Assembly (NCBI RefSeq): GCF_022771645.1
Contig: NZ_JALFCU010000075.1
Location: 1-30,633, forward strand
Direction of reading: 5' to 3'
DNA from: Selenomonas sp.
Lineage (GTDB): Bacteria > Bacillota > Negativicutes > Selenomonadales > Selenomonadaceae
Length of the DNA stretch: 30,633 nt
Every line of letters begins with the position of its first letter. The stretch's first letter is position 1. The notes under the pieces are model-generated. The model saw only the letters and a list, made by a program, of their open reading frames with translations, made no database searches and was not told the origin of the DNA. Below, one piece after another: positions 13,712 to 20,129 of this stretch. A program made the position numbers and the translations under genes.

Positions 13712-14716
13712 ATGGCAAAATTCATCCTTCTGCTGCTCGGTGCGGGCTTGGTATATGATTTGTATGCGTTTCCTTGGTATGTGTGGTTTCAGCAAATCGG
13801 CGTGCTCTTCTGGCTGTATGTATTGTACGCACTGGTTCGGTTCCTCTTTACGGGGCCGCGCCTGCTCTATCTCGTGAAAGGCATCGTGGTCGGTTTTGTG
13901 GGGCTGATCGTTCTCATGATCGGCGTGGGGTTCGATCCCAGCGTCGATACGAGCCCGTCGAAGGATACGGCACAGCAGGAACAGACGGCGGAGAAGACTG
14001 CAGAAGCGCCGCAGGAAGCCCCTACTGCCAAGGAAACGCCGCAGGAAGAGAAAAGCGGCAATCCGTATGACAAGTACAAGAATAGCGACCAGAAGTGCGA
14101 CGAGGTTACGAGCGCGATCCTCTGGAACGTATACGATAAGATTCCGCAAGTTGAGCAGTTTGTCGACGAAAAGAAGGATATCCCGTTCGGCGGCATCATC
14201 GGGCGGGAGGAACTGAATCGCTTGTACAAAGAAGGAAAGTTCCGTCGCGTGACGACAAAATTCCGGTTGATCGGCGAGAATCCGTATGAGTTTGATGACA
14301 ACGGCGAGTACCTATACTACAGCGAGAGCCTTTTAGGCAAAACCTTGAACGGTGAAGGCATGATTTGCAAGGTGATCGACGGCGTCATCCAGCCAGTCTA
14401 CATCGGCAAGTTTGTGGGCGGGCGCTACTATGGTTACGGGATGCAGTTCAAAACCGCATCGGGCGCGGCGAATCCGAAATGGGACGGCGTATGCTTGCTG
14501 GAATATGATGGATATTTCATGGACGGCCTGCGCCATGGAAAAGGGAATCTCTACAATTTCACGATGGCATCTCCCGTCAGCGCGATTGCAGCAGCAGCCC
14601 CGTTCACCCTTTATAGCGGAGAATTTTACAAAGGGAAAAAAGACGGAAAGTTCCTTGTGTACAGCCAAGGCGAGATTACGGAAGAAACGTATGAGGAAGG
14701 CAAGCTTGTGAAATAA
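13712..14716 (+). CDS. Membrane-anchored MORN-repeat protein
   Basis: A 334-aa protein with three N-terminal hydrophobic segments (about 4-19, 28-47 and 53-73), then a Glu/Gln/Ala-rich linker (80-118), then a soluble domain. The end of the soluble part contains MORN-like units: YIGKFVGGRYYGYGMQF, LEYDGYFMDGLRHGKGNLY and LYSGEFYKGKKDGKFLVYS. MORN repeats usually mediate lipid or protein contacts; the task here is unknown. AAAGGAG lies 10 bases before the ATG. It follows the zinc-ribbon gene by 42 bases with no terminator between, so the two probably act together. Codon use is lower in GC than in the hyp and hem genes, suggesting separate ancestry. Confidence 0.75.
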   Translation: MAKFILLLLGAGLVYDLYAFPWYVWFQQIGVLFWLYVLYALVRFLFTGPRLLYLVKGIVVGFVGLIVLMIGVGFDPSVDTSPSKDTAQQEQTAEKTAEAPQEAPTAKETPQEEKSGNPYDKYKNSDQKCDEVTSAILWNVYDKIPQVEQFVDEKKDIPFGGIIGREELNRLYKEGKFRRVTTKFRLIGENPYEFDDNGEYLYYSESLLGKTLNGEGMICKVIDGVIQPVYIGKFVGGRYYGYGMQFKTASGAANPKWDGVCLLEYDGYFMDGLRHGKGNLYNFTMASPVSAIAAAAPFTLYSGEFYKGKKDGKFLVYSQGEITEETYEEGKLVK

Positions 14717-14764
14717 TGTGACAGCATGAAAGTGCGTGGCACGATCCGCTATGGCGAGTGTGCG

Positions 14765-14802
14765 CAAAAGTCCCTACAGGACAGCTCCTGTGGGGACTTT
14801 TG
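14765..14802. terminator. Bidirectional terminator between the MORN gene and mazF
   Basis: Arms at 14765-14781 (CAAAAGTCCC...) and 14786-14802 pair over 17 bp with one G-T wobble and a 4-base loop. It separates convergent genes. Confidence 0.75.
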
Positions 14803-14815
14803 TGTGCATATGCAG

Positions 14816-15151
14816 CTATTTCCCGAGAATCGCGTCCACGATGTCGAGCGCGGCATCAAAGATGTCGTCGGGCGCTGGCTCGGCGAAGCGCCAATGGCGT
14901 GCTCTGTAGTCGAGGGACTTCAGCTGCTCGCAGAGGATGTCGCCGTGCGTGTGCGTGCGGTGATCGAGTGTGATGCGCAACGGGAAGTCGCGATGTGTCG
15001 AGGTAATCGGGCAGACCATGACGAGACCGGTCAGCCGGTTGAACGCATCGTTCGAGAGGACGAGCGCGGGGCGGTGTTTCTTGATTTCATGGCCGGTTTG
15101 CGGGTCGAAATCGATCGTGATGATGTCGCCGGCTTTCGGAAAGTCATGCAT
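14816..15151 (-). CDS. mazF: MazF/PemK-family endoribonuclease toxin
   Basis: A 111-aa toxin of the type II MazEF/PemIK class, which cleaves mRNA at short sequence motifs. The family signature is clear: AGDIITIDFDPQTGHEIKKHRPALVLSNDAFNRLTGLVMVCPIT, with the conserved GD, the HRPALVLS strand and the CPITST segment, then QLKSLDYRAR. It overlaps the antitoxin gene by 8 bases (ATG at 15151), the normal antitoxin-first coupling. The recognition sequence cannot be read from the protein. Confidence 0.92.
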   Translation of the reverse strand: MHDFPKAGDIITIDFDPQTGHEIKKHRPALVLSNDAFNRLTGLVMVCPITSTHRDFPLRITLDHRTHTHGDILCEQLKSLDYRARHWRFAEPAPDDIFDAALDIVDAILGK

Positions 15152-15395
15152 CGAACTGCTCCTTTCCGACGGCAGCGCCCGTGTCCGCTTCCTCGGCGCG
15201 CCAACTGCCTTGGAAGTCGCCGAATCGTTCGAGGAACGCTTCGGCTTTCGTCTGCGGCACTTTCGTCAAGCGGATGGATGAGCCCTCTTGCGAAACGGAA
15301 ACCTTGTCGCCAACGTGCAGTCCCGTGCGCGCGAGGATGTCTTTCGGCAGGCGGACGGCCTGGCTGTTGCCCCAACGGGCGATGGTCGTTGCCAT
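15144..15395 (-). CDS. mazE: MazE/PemI-type antitoxin (AbrB-like)
   Basis: An 83-aa antitoxin that binds the toxin and represses its own promoter. The N-terminal swapped-hairpin AbrB motif reads TTIARWGNSQAVRLPKDILARTGLHVGDKVSV, characteristic of MazE. The C-terminal tail (KAEAFLERFGDFQG...) would wrap the toxin. The ATG at 15395 is preferred to a GTG three codons earlier because it leaves a workable distance to GGGAG. Confidence 0.92.
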   Translation of the reverse strand: MATTIARWGNSQAVRLPKDILARTGLHVGDKVSVSQEGSSIRLTKVPQTKAEAFLERFGDFQGSWRAEEADTGAAVGKEQFDA

Positions 15396-15423
15396 GAGGA
15401 TCACGCTCCCTTCGTATATCTTT

Positions 15424-15452
15424 AGTATAGCCGTGACTGGAGTTCACGTCAA
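15424..15452 (-). promoter_or_regulatory. mazEF promoter with embedded operator-like repeat
   Basis: On the minus strand, TTGACG (15447-15452), 17 bp, TATACT (15424-15429). The spacer contains GTGA-N7-TCAC at 15433-15447, extended to CGTGA/TCACG. This is well placed for autoregulation by MazE-MazF and matches the motif at 12996 and 13095. Confidence 0.65.
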
Positions 15453-15459
15453 GAGCGAC

Positions 15460-15488
15460 TTGCAAAATGATACTGCATATGGTACTAT
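15460..15488 (+). promoter_or_regulatory. hicAB promoter
   Basis: TTGCAA (15460-15465), 17 bp, TACTAT (15483-15488), giving a start near 15495, right at the hicA ribosome site. Its -35 lies only 7 bases from the -35 of the mazEF promoter, back to back. Confidence 0.6.
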
Positions 15489-15510
15489 ACAAACAAAGGA
15501 GACGCGAGAC

Positions 15511-15744
15511 TTGAGTCAATTTGAGAAATTGTTGTTGCGCATCCGGAACAATCCGAAAGCGGTGAAATTCGACGAGCTCAAGAAGATTTTGACGAAGTAC
15601 GGATATGAATGCACACAGCCGAGCGGAGGAAGCAGCCACTATACATTCCGCAAGAACGGAAGGATTTTGACCGTTCCGAAGCATGGCGCTTATGTGAAGG
15701 AGATTTATGTTCGTCAGGTGATTGCGGCGCTCGATGCAGAGTGA
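15511..15744 (+). CDS. hicA: HicA-type mRNA interferase toxin
   Basis: A 77-aa toxin with the double-stranded-RNA-binding-like fold of HicA. The key motif is GGSSHYTFRKNGRILTVPKHG, with the catalytic His at 43. The N-terminus FDELKKILTKYGYECTQPSG is also typical. The start is TTG at 15511, 9 bases after AAAGGAG; longer readings run into the promoter region. The gene is followed by the antitoxin gene after 10 bases. Confidence 0.9.
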   Translation: MSQFEKLLLRIRNNPKAVKFDELKKILTKYGYECTQPSGGSSHYTFRKNGRILTVPKHGAYVKEIYVRQVIAALDAE

Positions 15745-15754
15745 GGTGTTCAAA

Positions 15755-16099
15755 ATGGAAAAAGATTTAGCGTATTACATGAGCCTCCCGTACCGGGAAG
15801 TGATTGAAGCCGATCCAGCGGGCGGATATGTCGGTTCTATCCCAGAGCTCTCCGGTTGCATCACGCAGGGAGAGACGAAAGCGGAAATCCTCGAGATGCT
15901 GGAGGATGCGAAGGCGGCGTGGCTTTCCACGGCGCTCACGGATGGCGTGGAGATTCCCGAGCCGCTCCAGGACGAAGCGTTCAGCGGCAGGTTCAACCTG
16001 CGCATTCCGAAGAGCTTGCACCGGCGTTTGGCGATGCGGGCGAAAGAGGAAGGCGTGAGCTTGAACCAGCTGGCCATGTATCTACTGGCGAATGGATGA
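15755..16099 (+). CDS. hicB: HicB-type antitoxin
   Basis: A 114-aa antitoxin. The N-terminal partly degraded RNase H-like domain reads YYMSLPYREVIEADPAGGYVGSIPELSGCITQGETKAEILEMLEDAKAAWL. The C-terminal ribbon-helix-helix (SGRFNLRIPKSLHRRLAMRAKEEGVSLNQLAMYLLA) would bind the hicAB promoter. The ATG at 15755 follows GAGGTG by 6 bases. The stop is 7 bases from the 3' end of the convergent truncated ABC gene, with no terminator between. Confidence 0.92.
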   Translation: MEKDLAYYMSLPYREVIEADPAGGYVGSIPELSGCITQGETKAEILEMLEDAKAAWLSTALTDGVEIPEPLQDEAFSGRFNLRIPKSLHRRLAMRAKEEGVSLNQLAMYLLANG

Positions 16100-16106
16100 A
16101 AATTTT

Positions 16107-16718
16107 TCACCGCACGGCCGCATACTGCACGGGGATGCGGGCGGGCGACTGGCCGGCGAGGATGCGGGCGGCGAGGGCGGCGGCGGCTTCGCCGCTTTTT
16201 TCGTGGTCGACGGCGAGGTCGTGCGTGGACAGCATGCCGTTGAGGAGCGTGACGGCGGACGCGACGTCGTAGCGGTCGCTGACGCCCGTGACGTTCGTGC
16301 CGGGCGCGGCTTCGTTTTTGACGAGGCCGGCCGCGACGTAGTCGGAGACGGCAGCGCCGACGATCGGTGTTTTCGTCGTCTGGTGCGCGGCGGCCTTCGC
16401 GGCTTCTGAGCCTACGGCGAAGATGAGGTCGGGCTGGCTCGCGACGACGGATTGCGCGAGCGAGGCAAGGCGCGCGGGATCGCCGTCGGCGCCGCGCCGG
16501 TCGATCGTGATGTTCTCGCCCTCGACGTAGCCCGCATCCGCGAGGCCGCGCTCGATGCCGCGCTGCACGGCGCGGCAGGTGTCATCGGACGACGTGCGCA
16601 GGATGGCGACGTGCACCTGCGCGCGCGGCATCGTGCGGTGCGCCGCGAAGCACGCGAACGCGGCGAGGACGGCGAGCGTCACGAGCGCGGCGATCACATG
16701 GAAACGGAGAAGATGCAT
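16107..16718 (-). pseudogene. ABC transporter substrate-binding protein (TrpX/PF04392-like), shrunken
   Basis: A 203-aa open frame where the family is about 320 aa. It has an N-terminal signal or anchor (residues 1-25). The first lobe is typical: VHVAILRTSSDDTCRAVQRGIERGLADAGYVEGENITIDRRGADGDPARL, then QPDLIFAVGSEAAKAA, then TPIVGAAVSDYVAAGLV and TNVTGVSDRYDVASAVTLLNGML. It then jumps at about residue 163 straight to DHEKSGEAAAALAARILAGQSPARIPVQ, normally found near the end, so about 110-130 residues of the second lobe are missing in frame. The last 20-25 family residues are also missing, exactly next to hicB. AAGGAG precedes the ATG. It is probably not a working binding protein, though the frame is intact. 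Confidence 0.6.
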
Positions 16719-16740
16719 GACGAAACTCCTTCATCATCAG

Positions 16741-16781
16741 CAAGCGGCCTCTGTGGCTTGACAGCCGGCGGAGGCCGCTTG
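16741..16781. promoter_or_regulatory. Leader hairpin upstream of the shrunken ABC gene
   Basis: CAAGCGGCCTC (16741-16751) and GAGGCCGCTTG (16771-16781) form a perfect 11-bp stem with a 19-base loop, 23 bases upstream of the minus-strand ATG. There is no T-run, so a leader structure is likelier than a terminator. Confidence 0.4.
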
Positions 16782-16805
16782 TGTCATCAAAACCTTTTCT
16801 TCCAA

Positions 16806-16828
16806 TATAAGACAGACAATGATATAAT
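16806..16828 (+). promoter_or_regulatory. -10 region of the mqnE promoter
   Basis: A perfect TATAAT at 16823-16828, 40 bases before the mqnE start. The matching -35 (TTCCAA, 17-bp spacer) is weak. Confidence 0.45.
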
Positions 16829-16867
16829 GCAAACGAATGTTGACGGAAAAACAAGGGGGAGAAGTTT

Positions 16868-18019
16868 TTGCTGGCTTCGAAAGGCTATGAAGACATCGAA
16901 GAAAAAATTTTGCGCGGCGTGCGGCTGTCGCGCGAGGACGGCGTGCGCCTCTTCCACTGCCACGATTTCGCGTGGCTCGGCGCGATGGCGGACATCGTGC
17001 GGCGGCGCATGAACGGCGACATCGTCTATTACAATGTGAACTGCCACGTGAACCTCACGAACATCTGCACGAGTCGCTGCAAGTTCTGCGCGTTCGGCCG
17101 CGATGCGGATGACGCGGGCGCGTACGAGATGACGAAGGCGCAGGCGATCGCCGTCGTGCGTGACGCGATGCGCGACCCGGATCTCGCGGGGCTGCATGTC
17201 GTGTCGGGGCTGCACCCGACGTGGACGTTCGAGCATTACCTCGGCATCGTGCGCGCGCTGCACGAGACGTTCCCGTCGCTCTATATGAAAGGCTTCACGG
17301 GCGTCGAGATTACGCATTTCGCGAAGACGTCGGGGCTCTCCGTGCGCGAGGTGTTGACGCGCTTGCGCGATGAGGCGGGCCTGCAGGCCATCGCGGGCGG
17401 CGGCGCGGAAATCCTTTCCGACCGCGTGCGCGGCGAGCTCTGCCCGAACAAGGCGACGGCAGACGAGTGGCTCGCGGTCGCGCGCACGGCGCACGAGCTC
17501 GGCATCCGGTCGAACGCGTCCATGCTCTACGGCCACATCGAGACGCTCGAGGAGCGCGTCGACCACTTGATGAAATTGCGCGCGCTCCAGGACGAGACGC
17601 ACGGCTTTTTGACGTTCATCTGCTTCCCGTTTTTGCCGGCGCACACGGAGCTCGGCAAGCGCGTGAAGCAGACGAGCCTGTGGGACGACCTGCGGACGAT
17701 GGCGATCTCGCGCCTGATGCTCGACAATTTCCCGCACGTCAAGGCGTACTGGGTCATGCTGACGGTCCCTGTCGCGCAGGTCGCGCTCGGCTTCGGCGCG
17801 GACGACATCGACGGCACGGTGCACAAGGAGACGATCCTCCACGACGCCGGCGCGACGAGCCCGCGCGCGCTGACGGAAAACAAGATTGTCGAGATCATCC
17901 GCGAAGCCGGCCGCATCCCGGCCGCGTGCGACTGCAACTACAACATCTTGCATACGTTCGGCGTGGAAAGAGACGAAGCGCCGCGGCGGCTCGAAGACGT
18001 GCCGTGCATCCCGTATTGA
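16868..18019 (+). CDS. mqnE: Aminofutalosine synthase MqnE (radical SAM)
   Basis: Radical SAM enzyme that joins SAM-derived adenosyl and 3-(1-carboxyvinyl)oxybenzoate to form aminofutalosine in the futalosine route to menaquinone; 383 aa. The cluster motif CTSRCKFC supplies C67, C71 and C74. GGGAEILSDRVR, SNASMLYGHIETLEERVDHL and ISRLMLDNFPHVKAYWVMLTVPVAQVALGFGADDIDGTV favour MqnE over the related MqnC. The TTG start at 16868 is preceded by AGGGGGAG; no in-frame ATG fits better. It stands alone between terminators. It links to the hydrogenase because menaquinone is the likely electron acceptor of the cytochrome b. Confidence 0.9.
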   Translation: MLASKGYEDIEEKILRGVRLSREDGVRLFHCHDFAWLGAMADIVRRRMNGDIVYYNVNCHVNLTNICTSRCKFCAFGRDADDAGAYEMTKAQAIAVVRDAMRDPDLAGLHVVSGLHPTWTFEHYLGIVRALHETFPSLYMKGFTGVEITHFAKTSGLSVREVLTRLRDEAGLQAIAGGGAEILSDRVRGELCPNKATADEWLAVARTAHELGIRSNASMLYGHIETLEERVDHLMKLRALQDETHGFLTFICFPFLPAHTELGKRVKQTSLWDDLRTMAISRLMLDNFPHVKAYWVMLTVPVAQVALGFGADDIDGTVHKETILHDAGATSPRALTENKIVEIIREAGRIPAACDCNYNILHTFGVERDEAPRRLEDVPCIPY

Positions 18020-18035
18020 GAAAACATGAAGCATG

Positions 18036-18084
18036 AAAAGAAACCGTGTCCATTGGCGGCTTTGCCGTGGACACGGTTTCTTTT
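18036..18084 (+). terminator. mqnE terminator, overlapping the next promoter
   Basis: AAAAGAAACCGTGTCCA (18036-18052) pairs perfectly over 17 bp with 18068-18084, ending CTTTT. Its second arm contains the TGGACA -35 box of the following promoter. Confidence 0.8.
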
Positions 18085-18096
18085 GCGTGCTACAAT
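18068..18096 (+). promoter_or_regulatory. Promoter of the tetrapyrrole operon
   Basis: TGGACA (18068-18073), 17 bp, TACAAT (18091-18096): five of six matches to each consensus box. The -35 is embedded in the terminator stem of mqnE. The start would be near 18103, leaving a short leader to the ATG at 18152. Confidence 0.65.
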
Positions 18097-18151
18097 AGAC
18101 GAAAGTAATGATTGTGATTGTGAACGCGGTTCATGTTTTTGGAGGCTCTTC

Positions 18152-18793
18152 ATGAAGTACGCGATGAATCTCGAGATGAAGGGGCGGCCGTGCGTCGTGC
18201 TCGGCGGCGGGCCGGTAGCGCTACGGAAAGCGCGCACGCTCGTGCGCGCGGAGGCGCGCGTGACGGTCGTCGCGCCCGAGACCGTCCTCGACCTCGCGAG
18301 CCTCGCGATGGAAGGGCGCGTGCGTTGGGAGCGGCGCGGCTATGAGGAGCGCGACCTCGACGGCGCGTTCCTCGTCGTCTGCGCGACGGACGATGCGGCG
18401 GTGAACGCGCGGGCGGCGACCGCCGCGAAGGCGCGCGGCGTGCTCGTCAATGCGCCGGCGCAGCCGGAGCTGTCGGATTTCACGGTGCCGGCGAGCTTTT
18501 CGCGCGGGCGGCTGATGTTTACCGTTTCGACGGACGGCGGCTCGCCGGGATTGTCGCGGGCGATCCGGCGGCAGCTGGAGGAGCTTTACCCGGCGGCGTT
18601 CGGCGACTGGCTCGAAACGGTCGCGGCGCTGCGCGAGGGCGTGAAGGAGAAGCTCGCCACCGCGCGCGACCGCGAAGCGTTCTGGCGGCGGGCATTAAAC
18701 CCTGAAATTTTGGAGCTCGTGCGAACGGGTCATTTATTGGAAGCAAAGGGGCAGGTCATCCATGCAGCTCATTTGTCTGGGGCTGAATCATAA
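18152..18793 (+). CDS. Precorrin-2 dehydrogenase / sirohydrochlorin ferrochelatase (CysG N-domain type)
   Basis: NAD-dependent oxidation of precorrin-2 to sirohydrochlorin, possibly also iron chelation to siroheme; 213 aa, corresponding to the N-terminal (Met8p-like) half of CysG. The Rossmann motif VVLGGGPVALRKARTL is at residues 15-30, FLVVCATDDAAVN holds the conserved Asp region, and PASFSRGRLMFTVSTDGGSPGLSRAIRRQLEELYP is the family hallmark. GGAGG lies 7 bases before the ATG; upstream frames cover the terminator and are rejected. The methyltransferase half that makes its substrate is in the cobA-hemD fusion downstream. Its end overlaps hemA by 32 bases. Confidence 0.9.
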   Translation: MKYAMNLEMKGRPCVVLGGGPVALRKARTLVRAEARVTVVAPETVLDLASLAMEGRVRWERRGYEERDLDGAFLVVCATDDAAVNARAATAAKARGVLVNAPAQPELSDFTVPASFSRGRLMFTVSTDGGSPGLSRAIRRQLEELYPAAFGDWLETVAALREGVKEKLATARDREAFWRRALNPEILELVRTGHLLEAKGQVIHAAHLSGAES

Positions 18794-20129
18794 GACGGCG
18801 CCCGTCGAGGTGCGCGAACAATTTTCCATCGCGAAAACGTCCATCCAGCAGGGCCTCGCGAATCTCAACGACTACGCCGGGCTCGACGAGGTCGTCGTGC
18901 TGTCGACGTGCAACCGAAGCGAGATCTACGCGGTCGCCGACGAGGCGGACGACGGGCTGGAGGCCGTGCGGCAGTTTTTCTTTGACCTCGCGGGGACGGA
19001 CGAGGACATCGACGAATATCTCTATGTCCGCATGGACGAGGACTGCATCCGGCATCTCTTCCACGTCGCGGCGAGCCTCGATTCGCTCGTGCTCGGCGAG
19101 GGGCAGATCCTCTCGCAGGTGAAAGAGGCCTACGCCATCGCGCGCGAGGCCGGCACGACGTCGACGGTGCTGAACACGCTCATGCACCGCGCGATCACGA
19201 CGGGCAAGCGCGTGCGCACGGAGACGCGCATCCAGTTCAATTCCGTGTCCGTCAGCTACGCGGCCGTGGAATTGGCTGCGGAAAAATTGGGCGGCTTGCA
19301 AAACAAGACGGCGCTGATCTTCGGTGCGGGGAAAATGGCGGAGCTCACGGCCGAGCACCTCGTCGCGCACGGCGTGACGCAGATCTACGTCGCGAACCGC
19401 CACATCGAGCGCGCGGAAACGCTCGCAGCGAAATTCCGGGGCGAGGCCGTGCCGTTCGACGGGGCGTTGAAATCGTGCCCGGACGCCGACGTCATCGTGA
19501 CGTCGACGGGTGCGCCGCACTACGTCGTGAAGCCGTGGGACGCGCAGCAGTACATGACGAAGCGGCGCGGACGGGCGGCGTTTTTCATCGACATCGCCGT
19601 GCCGCGCGACGTCGACCCCGAGGTCGGACAGGTGAAGGGCATCACGCTCTACAACATCGACGCGCTCGAGGCCGTCGTCGACGAGCACAAGGCCGAGCGC
19701 CGCGAGGAAGCGAAGGCGGCGGAGACCATCGTCGAAGAGGAAATCCGCTCCATCGAGGACCGCTTCCAATACCTGCGCCTGCAGCCGCTCATGGCGCTGC
19801 TGTCGCGCCGCTGCGAACGCATCCGCCAGCGCGAGATGCGCCGCTGGCATGCGAAGCTCGCCGCGCTCGACGCGAAGGAGTGGCGTCACATCGACCACAT
19901 GACGCGGATGATCGTGCGCAAGATCCTGCGCACGCCCATGATGAAGATCAATGCCTCGGCCGGCACGCCGGACGAGCGGTTCTATATCGACGCCATGCGG
20001 GCGCTCTTCAAGCTCGACACGCTCGGCGAGACCGGCACGCGCGAAGAGCGTCATGCCCAGCATGCGCGGGCAGGCGAATCCTTGCAGGAAGGGACGAAAG
20101 GAACGGAAGGGACGGAAGGAACGAAATGA
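18762..20129 (+). CDS. hemA: Glutamyl-tRNA reductase
   Basis: Reduces glutamyl-tRNA to glutamate-1-semialdehyde, the first step of C5 tetrapyrrole synthesis; 455 aa. The catalytic cysteine is C50 in VVLSTCNRSEIY. GEGQILSQVKEAY, the NADPH-binding LIFGAGKMAELTAEHL and the long C-terminal helix for dimerisation are present. The start lies within the end of the previous gene with AAAGGGGC upstream. The extreme C-terminus is a low-complexity tail, EGTKGTEGTEGTK, written by a 9-bp tandem repeat, and is an addition to the usual family end. The stop overlaps the hemC start (ATGA). Confidence 0.96.
   Translation: MQLICLGLNHKTAPVEVREQFSIAKTSIQQGLANLNDYAGLDEVVVLSTCNRSEIYAVADEADDGLEAVRQFFFDLAGTDEDIDEYLYVRMDEDCIRHLFHVAASLDSLVLGEGQILSQVKEAYAIAREAGTTSTVLNTLMHRAITTGKRVRTETRIQFNSVSVSYAAVELAAEKLGGLQNKTALIFGAGKMAELTAEHLVAHGVTQIYVANRHIERAETLAAKFRGEAVPFDGALKSCPDADVIVTSTGAPHYVVKPWDAQQYMTKRRGRAAFFIDIAVPRDVDPEVGQVKGITLYNIDALEAVVDEHKAERREEAKAAETIVEEEIRSIEDRFQYLRLQPLMALLSRRCERIRQREMRRWHAKLAALDAKEWRHIDHMTRMIVRKILRTPMMKINASAGTPDERFYIDAMRALFKLDTLGETGTREERHAQHARAGESLQEGTKGTEGTEGTK
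20087..20122 (+). repeat. 9-bp tandem repeat x4 (HemA tail and hemC ribosome region)
   Basis: Four units, GGAAGGGAC, GAAAGGAAC, GGAAGGGAC and GGAAGGAAC, lie in tandem. Each encodes three residues (EGT or KGT) in hemA, and each contains a purine-rich GGAAGG- or AAAGGA-like sequence that can pair with the anti-Shine-Dalgarno. The last unit ends 3 bases before the hemC ATG. Confidence 0.85.

Noticed and set aside
16852..17012. Alternative ATG reading at the mqnE start (MKTSKKKF)
   Set aside because: It belongs to another frame that stops early; the TTG frame carries the radical SAM motif.
16787..18034. Minus-strand 415-codon frame opposite mqnE
   Set aside because: Compositional shadow of a radical SAM gene with intact motifs; no family features of its own.
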